DNA of 5,353 bases from an uncultured Thiotrichaceae bacterium (GCA_938038645.1 CALHTA010000042.1:1-5353); one strand, 5' to 3'; positions 1 to 5,353 are shown, numbered from the stretch's first letter. Notes: generated by a model not told the origin, from the letters alone. Program-made: numbers and translations.

Positions 1-695
1 TTTTGGTGCGTTCTCTTATGTACAACTCGACGGGGCTGCTGTGGGAAATGTAGTACTCGTGAAGGGCGCTGAGTTCTGTGAACATGACGTCGTGCATGGT
101 TGTGTGAACGACTGCCTGTGTTGATTTGAAATGATATTGAAGTGCGTGCAGGCGCATACTGCCTGACTGCTGGTCTTGAGTGAACAACGGGCTGTGGCGC
201 GTGATAGTGCGTCACTGGTTGTTGCGCTACTTGACGATAAACGACTTGTTGAACAGGCTGTTGATAAACAACTCTAGGAGCAGCCGTTCTCTGACGAGCG
301 GCTTGTAATGCAGCCCGCTGTCTTGCGGCTCTAGCTTGTTGCGCGGCTGCTTGCTGCTGTCTAATCAGCTGTGCTTTTCTGGCAGCGGCTTGCTGCTGAG
401 CTCTTTGTGCCTGTTGACGTCGCTGTTGATTAATTCGGCGTTGATTGGCTAAAGCCTTTTGCTGACGCGCTCTTTGTGCCTGTAAATGTTTCTGCTGATT
501 ATGGTTTTGCTGAACGTTTCTAGTCACAACGTGTTGTACAACTGGCTGTATACGCGGAACAGTGTAGGCTTGATTGTGCTGATGCCCAATATTGACCTGT
601 GGATTATTAGGGGCGCAAATCACATGGCTATGGGCCTGTGTCGTTGCTAGTAATGTTATCGCGCTGACGCTGATTAGACTGAGGGATTTAAGCAT
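1..695 (-). CDS. Exported Gln/Ala/Arg/His-rich polycationic protein of unknown function, N-terminal 231 residues (C-terminus beyond left edge)
   Basis: I do not recognise a family. The minus strand is open from an ATG at 695 to the window edge with no stop. Residues 1-21 form a typical Sec signal peptide: Lys3, a hydrophobic stretch, then TTQA, with likely cleavage after Ala21. The mature chain should therefore be periplasmic or secreted. Residues about 60-140 are Gln/Ala/Arg-rich and probably helical. Residues about 142-185 hold VVYQQP/VVYRQ-like tracts, and about 195-231 are His/Arg-rich. By my count there are about 46 Gln, 30 Arg, 17 His, 5 Lys, one Cys (Cys27) and no Asp or Glu, so the protein must be very basic. 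ATG occurs twice in tandem (696-698 and 693-695). I chose the second because GGAG at 702-705 lies 6 bases from it. Binding of nucleic acid, LPS or metal is possible from composition only. The reading frame is well supported; the function is unknown. Confidence 0.8.
   Translation of the reverse strand, partial: MLKSLSLISVSAITLLATTQAHSHVICAPNNPQVNIGHQHNQAYTVPRIQPVVQHVVTRNVQQNHNQQKHLQAQRARQQKALANQRRINQQRRQQAQRAQQQAAARKAQLIRQQQAAAQQARAARQRAALQAARQRTAAPRVVYQQPVQQVVYRQVAQQPVTHYHAPQPVVHSRPAVRQYAPARTSISFQINTGSRSHNHARRHVHRTQRPSRVLHFPQQPRRVVHKRTHQ
400..483 (-). repeat. 15-bp direct repeat, 69-bp period, inside the exported-protein gene
   Basis: GCTCTTTGTGCCTGT occurs at 400-414 and again at 469-483, exactly 69 bases apart. 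The spacing is 23 codons and keeps frame. Each copy encodes a QAQRA peptide in the Gln/Ala/Arg-rich segment (residues 72-76 and 95-99). This suggests the segment grew by in-frame duplication followed by drift. Confidence 0.5.
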
Positions 696-697
696 CA

Positions 698-783
698 TTA
701 TCTCCATATATATAGATGTTTATTATTTAGTATCCGGCACTTACCTGTGCCTTCAACAGGTAAGAGGATACAAATAGAGATAA
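698..783 (-). promoter_or_regulatory. Candidate cis-acting leader RNA: nested hairpins masking the ribosome binding site
   Basis: In the minus-strand transcript three helices nest. The outer stem pairs 774-783 with 698-707: ten consecutive pairs, nine Watson-Crick and one G-U. It is AU-rich and covers the whole SD and the first base of the upstream ATG. A middle stem pairs TATCC (766-770) with GGATA (731-735). The apical stem is a perfect 9-bp pair, CTTACCTGT (756-764) with ACAGGTAAG (740-748), around a 7-base loop. A competing hairpin, GGCAC (747-751) with GTGCC (736-740), uses bases of the apical stem, so the two cannot form together. This geometry resembles translational switches or RNA thermometers, but I recognise no known riboswitch class. 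No T-tract follows the hairpin, so it is not a standard terminator. The pairing is seen directly; regulation is inferred. Confidence 0.4.
701..705 (-). promoter_or_regulatory. Shine-Dalgarno GGAGA of the exported-protein gene
   Basis: GGAGA reads on the minus strand from 705 to 701. It lies only 2 bases from the first ATG (698) but at a normal distance from the second (695), which favours the second start. The whole motif lies inside one arm of a potential 10-bp stem with 774-783, so access to it may be controlled by the leader fold. Confidence 0.6.
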
Positions 784-802
784 GGTTCGCTGGTGGTTAA
801 AA

Positions 803-833
803 TTAATACGATAAATTGATGATTAGCTATCAA
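803..833 (-). promoter_or_regulatory. Weak candidate promoter for the exported-protein gene
   Basis: On the minus strand TTGATA (833-828) matches the -35 consensus at 5 of 6 bases. TATTAA (808-803) matches the -10 at 4 of 6. The 19-base spacer is longer than ideal. A start near 796 would produce a leader of about 100 bases containing the whole folded region 698-783. The -35 overlaps an inverted repeat, so only one of the two readings may be functional. Confidence 0.2.
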
Positions 834-835
834 TT
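814..835. repeat. AT-rich inverted repeat between the exported-protein and MBL genes
   Basis: AATTGAT (814-820) and ATCAATT (829-835) are perfect inverted repeats separated by 8 bases. The repeat lies about 30-50 bases downstream of the MBL stop codon (864-866), and on that strand it is followed by T-rich sequence, so it might act as a weak terminator. The stem has only one G-C pair, which is poor for intrinsic termination. An operator for the downstream gene is equally possible. Confidence 0.25.
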
Positions 836-863
836 GTTTATATATTAAACTAATAAAACGCTT

Positions 864-1817
864 CTAAGCCTGTTTTGTAAGCCAAAAGTCAAGGCCCTGT
901 GCATTAAGCTTACTGTCCATTGCAACCACTGCAAGGAAGTCTTTATCTGATTTTTTGCCACCCAGTTGATGATATTTATTGAGAAGATATTGTTGGATTT
1001 TTTGGTCAATAACTTCAACACGATTCTCTTTAATATCCCGAGAATCCATAGTTATGGAAACAAAGGCATCAATGCTTGTTTTCAACTGATCAATAACCAG
1101 TTCAGAAGGTTTAATCTGTCCAAAATGAGTCAAATTAAATGCATCCGCTTTAATGCTTACCAATCTATTAATGCTATTGAGTAGGGCATCAGGGTCAAAT
1201 TGAACTGGGGTCGTAGTCACAAAGATGAAAGGCTCAGAGTCTATACTGACTGGAGGATAGGCAATTCCGAAGGTATCTCCAGAAAAAATATTGTTACTTT
1301 GTAAATCATGAACACAAAAGTGGTGTTTGGCGTGCCCAGGAGTGTCATAGAAGCGCAAGCGCCTGTTAGAAAGTTCTATTTCAAAGTTATCCGGAGCCTC
1401 AATGACTCTTTCTGCATCAACTGGGAGTAATTCGCCATACAAACGTTGAAAGGCTTCCTCCCCATAGACTGATTTGGCGCCAGCTGACAGTTTGGCTGGG
1501 TCAATCATGTGGCGAGCGCCAAAGGGATGCACAATAAGCTGTGCGTTTGGACATTCCTGCATTAGCAAGCCAACGCCACCGGCATGATCAAGATGGACGT
1601 GGGTGGGTATGACATATCGTACTGAGCTAGCATTAAGCCCAAACTCAGTGAGCGTCTTTAAGATGAAGGGGACCGTATGGCAAGTGCCCGTTTCGATCAC
1701 GGCACATTCACCATTTTCTATAATTAGGTAAACCGATGCGATTCCAGGCTGTAAATATTCCGCGTCTAAATGAATAATTCCATTTCCTAGGTCTGTATAA
1801 CGTAGCTGAATATTCAC
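864..1817 (-). CDS. Metallo-beta-lactamase-fold hydrolase, ST1585-like, 317 aa
   Basis: This is a probable cytoplasmic binuclear metal hydrolase; no signal peptide is visible and the substrate is unknown. All canonical metal ligands of the fold are present: THVHLDHAGG at 72-81 (His73, His75, Asp77, His78), His162 in DTPGHAKHH, Asp181 in FSGDT, and His230 in LTHFG. The HPFGARHMIDP stretch (97-107) and the DTPGHAKHH and THFG segments resemble what I recall of the ST1585-like subgroup; a profile search would confirm this. The usual Asp of the early D-T-G motif is Glu here (IETG, 41-44). Residues about 233-317 form a charged, probably helical C-terminal extension. The start is GTG at 1817, supported by AAGGAG 6 bases upstream. 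The stop is TAG at 864-866. The gene diverges from ppsR. A thioesterase, lactonase or glyoxalase II-like hydrolase are alternatives; fold confidence is high, reaction confidence is low. Confidence 0.9.
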   Translation of the reverse strand: MNIQLRYTDLGNGIIHLDAEYLQPGIASVYLIIENGECAVIETGTCHTVPFILKTLTEFGLNASSVRYVIPTHVHLDHAGGVGLLMQECPNAQLIVHPFGARHMIDPAKLSAGAKSVYGEEAFQRLYGELLPVDAERVIEAPDNFEIELSNRRLRFYDTPGHAKHHFCVHDLQSNNIFSGDTFGIAYPPVSIDSEPFIFVTTTPVQFDPDALLNSINRLVSIKADAFNLTHFGQIKPSELVIDQLKTSIDAFVSITMDSRDIKENRVEVIDQKIQQYLLNKYHQLGGKKSDKDFLAVVAMDSKLNAQGLDFWLTKQA

Positions 1818-1823
1818 TATTTA

Positions 1824-1829
1824 CTCCTT
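1824..1829 (-). promoter_or_regulatory. Shine-Dalgarno AAGGAG that fixes the GTG start of the MBL gene
   Basis: AAGGAG reads on the minus strand from 1829 to 1824, 6 bases before GTG at 1815-1817. It is a near-ideal ribosome binding site at ideal spacing. The first residue is therefore encoded by GTG. Confidence 0.8.
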
Positions 1830-1871
1830 CCGGTCATCAGTTAGATTTGCTTATGTTAGCATCTTGCAATA

Positions 1872-1881
1872 AATGTACATT
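1872..1881. repeat. 10-bp palindrome in the MBL/ppsR divergent region
   Basis: AATGTACATT at 1872-1881 is a perfect palindrome. It overlaps the candidate MBL -10 and lies just upstream of the ppsR ribosome binding site, where a bound repressor could affect both genes. It is short and AT-rich, so chance is a real alternative. I do not recognise it as a known operator. Confidence 0.2.
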
Positions 1882-1905
1882 ATAAGCCTTTAAGGAATGC
1901 AGCAA
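1879..1905 (-). promoter_or_regulatory. Candidate promoter for the MBL hydrolase gene
   Basis: A perfect -10 hexamer, TATAAT, reads on the minus strand at 1884-1879. TTGCTG at 1905-1900 is the best -35 match (4 of 6) but leaves a short 15-base spacer. Transcription would start near 1872, giving a leader of about 55 bases. The element overlaps the ppsR ribosome binding site, so MBL and ppsR transcription may interfere with each other. It rests mainly on the perfect -10. Confidence 0.35.
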
Positions 1906-1907
1906 TC

Positions 1908-2726
1908 ATGCAATGCGATGTTTATTTTATATCAGAGAGTACCGGGATCACGGCAGATGAGCTGGGTAATAGTTTGCTGTCTCAATTCCCGCAGTTTAAA
2001 TTTACTAAACGCTACCACCCATTCATAGATACCATCGAAAAGGCAGAAACTCTCGTTAATCAAATTAACCAAGACGCCGAAGGTCAAGCGGTTAGACCGT
2101 TAGTTTTTGCGACGATGGCGAAGCGTGAAATCAATAAAACTTTGGCTAAAGTTAATGCTAATTATTATGAATTATTTGATAATTACCTCGATAAGATTGC
2201 TGCAAACTTAGGAGTAAATCCGAGGCGTGAATCAGGCCTTATGCATGGTTTAACCAACGAAAGACAATATGATGATCGTATTGACGCGGTTAATTACACT
2301 TTAGCGCATGATGACGCAATGGTTTTGAAAGGGCTGGATGAAGCTGATGTGATCATGGTGGGCGTTTCTCGCTCTGGGAAAACACCGACCTGTCTTTACC
2401 TCGCCCTGAAGTATGGAATTAAGGCGGCAAACTATCCTTTAACAGATGATGATTTTGATAAGCATGTGTTTCCTAAAGAACTCCTCAAATTCCGTGAAAA
2501 GTTAATCGTGACCACGATTAGTCCTCAACGACTCCACCACATTCGCGAGAAACGCCGCCCTGGCAGTCGATATGCTTCAATGCCTGTCTGCGCTTCTGAA
2601 ATTAAAATGGCGATGGATTTTTACGATAGACATTCTTTAACGCCCCTTGATGTGACTTCTCAGTCAGTTGAGGAACTGGCAACACAGATTGTCAGGATAT
2701 ATCGAACGTCTAAACAAATTGCTTAA
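1908..2726 (+). CDS. ppsR: Phosphoenolpyruvate synthase regulatory protein (bifunctional PEP synthase kinase/pyrophosphorylase), 272 aa
   Basis: PpsR (the DUF299 or PSRP family; ydiA in E. coli) controls PEP synthase in the cytoplasm. It inactivates the enzyme by ADP-dependent phosphorylation of an active-site threonine and reactivates it by phosphate-dependent dephosphorylation that releases pyrophosphate. The N-terminus has the family opening FISESTGITAD (residues 7-17). The P-loop-like GVSRSGKTPT lies at 152-161 with Lys158 and Thr159. The conserved SPQRLHHIREKRRPGSRYAS block lies at 205-224. Length agrees with the roughly 270-residue family. The ATG at 1908 gives the conserved N-terminus; AAGGA at 1892-1896 lies 11 bases upstream, a little far. 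An ATG at 1897 is out of frame. A possible promoter, TTGCTT (1847-1852) with TAAATG (1870-1875), is weak. The presumed substrate, PpsA, is encoded 66 bases downstream on the same strand and carries the target Thr, which strongly supports PpsR over a regulator of pyruvate phosphate dikinase. Confidence 0.96.
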   Translation: MQCDVYFISESTGITADELGNSLLSQFPQFKFTKRYHPFIDTIEKAETLVNQINQDAEGQAVRPLVFATMAKREINKTLAKVNANYYELFDNYLDKIAANLGVNPRRESGLMHGLTNERQYDDRIDAVNYTLAHDDAMVLKGLDEADVIMVGVSRSGKTPTCLYLALKYGIKAANYPLTDDDFDKHVFPKELLKFREKLIVTTISPQRLHHIREKRRPGSRYASMPVCASEIKMAMDFYDRHSLTPLDVTSQSVEELATQIVRIYRTSKQIA

Positions 2727-2792
2727 CGCTTTTTATACAAAACACGACTCACTAATTTTTATGCACGTCCAATTTCTAACGAAAGGTACATC

Positions 2793-5159
2793 ATGAAGCA
2801 GTATATTATTTGGCTTAACCAACTAGGTATTAATGATATAGACCAAGTTGGTGGAAAAAATGCCTCCTTAGGTGAAATGATTGGTAATTTAACTAACCTA
2901 GGGGTCAAGGTACCCGGTGGCTTTGCGACCACTTCAGAAGCCTACAGAGAATTCCTTGAGCATGAAGGTTTAGGTAATCGAATCAATGAAGTACTGGATA
3001 ATCTTGATGTCGATAATATTCTTGAATTAGGCAAAGCGGGCGCGCAAATTCGCGACTGGATTATGAGTATCCCGCTTCAGCCTGAATTTGAACAAGGCAT
3101 CGATGATGCCTATGCCAAGTTAGAAGAAGAATATGGCACTGAAGTGACTTGGGCGGTGCGCTCATCGGCAACGGCTGAAGATTTACCTGATGCCTCTTTT
3201 GCTGGGCAACAAGAAACCTATCTTAATGTCCACGGTTTAGCTGATATAAAAATGGCGATTCGCAAGGTATTTGCTTCGCTATTTAATGACAGAGCGATTT
3301 CATATCGTGTGCACCAAGGGTTTGATCACAGCTTAGTTGCATTATCGGCCGGCATCCAAAAAATGGTTCGCTCTGATATTGCAGCCAGTGGCGTCATGTT
3401 TACCTTAGACACTGAGTCTGGTTTTGACAAAGTTGTATTCATTACCGGTAGTTATGGCTTGGGTGAAATGGTCGTGCAGGGTGCGGTTAACCCCGATGAG
3501 TTTTACGTTCATAAAGATACTTTAGCCGCTGGCAAGCCAGCAGTACTTCGCCGCACGCTCGGCAGTAAACTGATTCAAATGGTTTATTCGAAAGAGGGTG
3601 ACGATCCGGTTGAAGTGATTGATATTCCCGCTGAAAAAAGTAGTCAATTTTGCATAACGGACGCTCAGGTTGAGTCCCTAGCCAAGCAAGCAATGGTTAT
3701 TGAACAGCACTACAAACGCCCAATGGATATTGAATGGGCGCTTGATGGTACTGACGGTGAGCTTTACATTGTTCAAGCTCGGCCTGAAACAGTTCAGAGT
3801 CAATCTAGTAATATCATGGAACGATATGATTTAAAAGGGAAATCTTCCTCATTAATTGAAGGTCGTTCGATAGGCTCTAAAATTGGTTCAGGTACTGCCA
3901 AGATCATCATGAGCATTGATGATATGGACCAAATCAAACCGGGTGATGTTTTAGTGACGGATATGACCGACCCTGATTGGGAGCCGATTATGAAGCGCGC
4001 TTCAGCAATCGTAACGAATCGCGGTGGACGTACTTGTCACGCAGCAATCATCGCAAGAGAGCTGGGTGTACCTGCAGTTGTTGGCTGTGGCGATGCCACT
4101 CGCAAGATCAATGATGGCGCTGATGTAACCGTATCCTGTGCTGAAGGTGACACTGGCTTTGTCTACGATGGATTGATTCCATTTGACATCAAACGTACCG
4201 AATTACAAGACATGCCTGATTTGTCGTTGAAAGTGATGATGAATGTAGGCAACCCTGATCGTGCCTTTGATTTCTGCCAGATTCCTAATAAAGGCGTTGG
4301 TTTAGCCCGTATGGAATTCATCATTAATAACATGATTGGAATCCACCCGCGTGCCCTATTAGAGCTAGAAAAGCAGACACCTGAGCTACAGCAAGTTATT
4401 AAGAGACGCACGGATGCCTATGAAAGTCCTAAAGAATTCTTCATAACAAAGATTGTTGAAGGTGTTTCAAGTATTGCTGCCGCGTTTTATCCTAAACCTG
4501 TCATACTAAGAATGTCCGACTTTAAATCAAACGAGTACGCCAATCTAATTGCAGGTGAAGGCTACGAGCCTGACGAAGAGAATCCAATGATCGGATTCCG
4601 TGGTGCTGCTCGTTACATCGACCCAGAATTTCGCAGCTGTTTTGAAATGGAGTGCGAAGCTATTAAGCGTGTTCGCAACACCATGGGCTTTGACAATGTT
4701 GAAGTCATGGTCCCATTTGTTAGAACCCTAGAAGAAGCGAAGTCAGTGACAGACCTATTGGCAGTTAACGGTTTGGGTCGTGGTGAAAACGGCTTACGTC
4801 ACATCATGATGTGTGAGCTACCTTCAAACGCCGTGCTAGCAGAACAGTTCCTAGAGTACTTCGATGGCTTCTCAATCGGCTCTAACGATATGACACAGCT
4901 AACCCTTGGTTTAGATCGAGACTCAGCATTAGTCGCTGATGCATTCGACGAAAGAAACCCCGCGGTTAAAGCCATGTTAAAAATGGCTATCGAAGCTTGT
5001 AAGAAGCAGGGCAAGTACGTCGGTATTTGCGGCCAAGGCCCCTCAGATCATGCCGATTTAGCGGAATGGCTAATGGATCAAGGCATAGACAGCGTGTCTC
5101 TAAACCCTGATACCGTAGTTTCAACATGGCTAGATCTAGCAAAACACGGCGAAGCGTAA
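2793..5159 (+). CDS. ppsA: Phosphoenolpyruvate synthase (pyruvate, water dikinase), 788 aa
   Basis: This cytoplasmic enzyme catalyses ATP + pyruvate + water to PEP + AMP + phosphate, feeding gluconeogenesis. Three domains are complete. The N-terminal ATP/pyruvate-binding domain (about 1-340) shows GGKNASLGEM near residue 21, VRSSATAED from 122 with Arg123, DIEWALDG at 312-319 and QARPET at 328-333. The swivelling phosphohistidine domain (about 370-460) has GGRTCHAAIIARELG with catalytic His416. Thr414, two residues earlier, matches the threonine PpsR modifies in E. coli (Thr419). The C-terminal PEP-binding barrel (about 475-780) has GLARMEF with Arg506, RMSDFKSNEY from 573, MCELPSN near 675, GSNDMTQL from 696 and GICGQGPSD with catalytic Cys746. 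Length matches E. coli (792). The ATG at 2793 follows AAAGG (2782-2786) by 6 bases. No terminator lies between ppsR and this gene, so co-transcription is likely. I found no Cra-like operator upstream. No damaged motif is seen. Confidence 0.98.
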   Translation: MKQYIIWLNQLGINDIDQVGGKNASLGEMIGNLTNLGVKVPGGFATTSEAYREFLEHEGLGNRINEVLDNLDVDNILELGKAGAQIRDWIMSIPLQPEFEQGIDDAYAKLEEEYGTEVTWAVRSSATAEDLPDASFAGQQETYLNVHGLADIKMAIRKVFASLFNDRAISYRVHQGFDHSLVALSAGIQKMVRSDIAASGVMFTLDTESGFDKVVFITGSYGLGEMVVQGAVNPDEFYVHKDTLAAGKPAVLRRTLGSKLIQMVYSKEGDDPVEVIDIPAEKSSQFCITDAQVESLAKQAMVIEQHYKRPMDIEWALDGTDGELYIVQARPETVQSQSSNIMERYDLKGKSSSLIEGRSIGSKIGSGTAKIIMSIDDMDQIKPGDVLVTDMTDPDWEPIMKRASAIVTNRGGRTCHAAIIARELGVPAVVGCGDATRKINDGADVTVSCAEGDTGFVYDGLIPFDIKRTELQDMPDLSLKVMMNVGNPDRAFDFCQIPNKGVGLARMEFIINNMIGIHPRALLELEKQTPELQQVIKRRTDAYESPKEFFITKIVEGVSSIAAAFYPKPVILRMSDFKSNEYANLIAGEGYEPDEENPMIGFRGAARYIDPEFRSCFEMECEAIKRVRNTMGFDNVEVMVPFVRTLEEAKSVTDLLAVNGLGRGENGLRHIMMCELPSNAVLAEQFLEYFDGFSIGSNDMTQLTLGLDRDSALVADAFDERNPAVKAMLKMAIEACKKQGKYVGICGQGPSDHADLAEWLMDQGIDSVSLNPDTVVSTWLDLAKHGEA

Positions 5160-5173
5160 ATCTTAATGAAGTA

Positions 5174-5253
5174 GCGGTGGGAATAGATTGTTTGATTCGG
5201 CGAACGATTTCAGCAAAGCTGACTGAGCGAATTAAATGATCTATTTCCATTGC
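5174..5253 (+). repeat. Long imperfect inverted repeat: 26-bp stem in the ppsA 3' region
   Basis: Positions 5174-5199 pair with 5228-5253 without interruption: 26 consecutive pairs by my hand alignment, 20 Watson-Crick and 6 G-U. All six non-Watson-Crick pairs are G-U in the plus-strand (ppsA-sense) RNA; they would be A-C mismatches in the opposite RNA. Inside the stem is an asymmetric loop (5200-5209 against 5223-5227) and then a perfect apical hairpin, TCAGC (5210-5214) with GCTGA (5218-5222), around AAA. The structure begins 14 bases after the ppsA stop. No T-tract follows on either strand, so it is not a classical Rho-independent terminator. It could protect the ppsA mRNA 3' end, be a processed 3'-UTR RNA, or be a palindromic repeat element. 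The fold is visible; the role is not. Confidence 0.55.
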
Positions 5254-5257
5254 GGCG

Positions 5258-5353
5258 TTAAAACCGCTGAACCCCATCTGGAACCCACTTAGAAAGATCG
5301 ACGCTTTCATCAAACACCCAATCCGCCTCAGGCACTGGAGCCGATTTCAAAAT
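5258..5353 (-). CDS. C-terminal tail (31 aa) of an unidentified minus-strand gene
   Basis: The minus strand is open from the right edge to a TAA at 5258-5260. It encodes 31 residues that include the acidic, protein-like stretch DWVFDESVDLSKWVPDG and end in VQRF. Codon choice (GAT, GAA, GTG, GTT) looks ordinary for a coding frame. The gene would converge on ppsA, its stop lying 98 bases from the ppsA stop and just beyond the long stem-loop. I do not recognise the family, and the start lies outside the window. The plus-strand frame over the same bases is also open but has no plausible start codon after a TGA at 5237-5239, so I prefer the minus strand. A non-coding edge is possible. Confidence 0.45.
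   Translation of the reverse strand: MLKSAPVPEADWVFDESVDLSKWVPDGVQRF

Noticed and set aside
696..698. First of the two tandem ATG codons as the start of the exported-protein gene
   Set aside because: It is only 2 bases from the GGAGA motif, too close for normal initiation. The next ATG is in frame with good spacing.
592..777. Plus-strand reading frame of 61 codons
   Set aside because: It lies antisense to the signal peptide and leader of the exported-protein gene, has no good ribosome binding site, and does not resemble a known protein. The minus-strand frame has a signal peptide and SD.
814..835. Inverted repeat as an FNR box
   Set aside because: The halves TTGAT and ATCAA are present, but in the wrong order and separated by 8 bases; an FNR box needs TTGAT then 4 bases then ATCAA.
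966..1184. Plus-strand reading frame inside the MBL gene
   Set aside because: It is fully antisense to a gene with intact catalytic motifs and is a shadow frame.
2727..2792. Separate promoter for ppsA in the ppsR-ppsA gap
   Set aside because: TATACA at 2734-2739 resembles a -10, but no acceptable -35 sits at the right distance, so I could not support it.
3487..5014. Minus-strand frames at 3487-3693, 4163-4411 and 4799-5014
   Set aside because: All lie antisense within ppsA, whose conserved motifs run through these regions. They show no independent coding evidence.
5174..5253. Stem-loop as a Rho-independent terminator of ppsA
   Set aside because: No run of T follows the stem on either strand, and the stem is far longer than a usual terminator hairpin.
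5163..5263. Stem-loop as an integron attC site
   Set aside because: The right-hand GTTAAAA does not fit the GTTRRRY core, no matching RYYYAAC lies on the left, and there is no cassette context or integrase. The symmetry fits an RNA stem better.
4987..5313. Minus-strand frame of 108 codons crossing the ppsA 3' end
   Set aside because: It would begin at TTG without a clear SD and overlap ppsA by over 170 bases. Its sequence between 5174 and 5253 is explained by the long inverted repeat.

Overview
The window looks like ordinary chromosome from a gammaproteobacterium. The two central genes read as close relatives of E. coli ppsR and ppsA. The DNA is moderately AT-rich, the intergenic gaps are AT-rich, and Shine-Dalgarno sequences are strong. 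A marine, Alteromonadales-like host is my guess; the sequence does not prove it. I saw no phage, insertion-sequence, tRNA, rRNA or CRISPR sequence.

Layout from left to right. Positions 1-695 (minus strand) carry the N-terminal 231 residues of an unrecognised exported protein that runs off the left edge. It has a signal peptide followed by a Gln/Ala/Arg/His-rich chain with no Asp or Glu. Its leader (about 696-800) can fold into nested hairpins that cover its own ribosome binding site. Positions 864-1817 (minus) encode a complete metallo-beta-lactamase-fold hydrolase that starts at GTG. A 90-base divergent intergenic region follows. Positions 1908-2726 (plus) encode the PEP synthase regulatory protein PpsR, and 2793-5159 (plus) encode PEP synthase PpsA. 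After ppsA, positions 5174-5253 form an unusually long stem-loop. The window ends in the C-terminal tail of an unidentified minus-strand gene (5258-5353) that converges on ppsA.

How the genes work together: PpsA converts pyruvate to phosphoenolpyruvate, the entry step of gluconeogenesis. PpsR switches PpsA off and on by phosphorylating and dephosphorylating a threonine two residues before the catalytic histidine. Both residues are present here (Thr414, His416). The two genes lie in tandem 66 bases apart with no evident terminator between them, so enzyme and regulator are probably co-transcribed. The MBL hydrolase is transcribed away from ppsR; a metabolic link is possible but not shown.

The least expected items are non-coding: the SD-sequestering leader of the polycationic exported protein, and the 26-bp stem after ppsA whose only imperfections are G-U pairs on the ppsA-sense strand. 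I did not find a clearly new multi-gene system.
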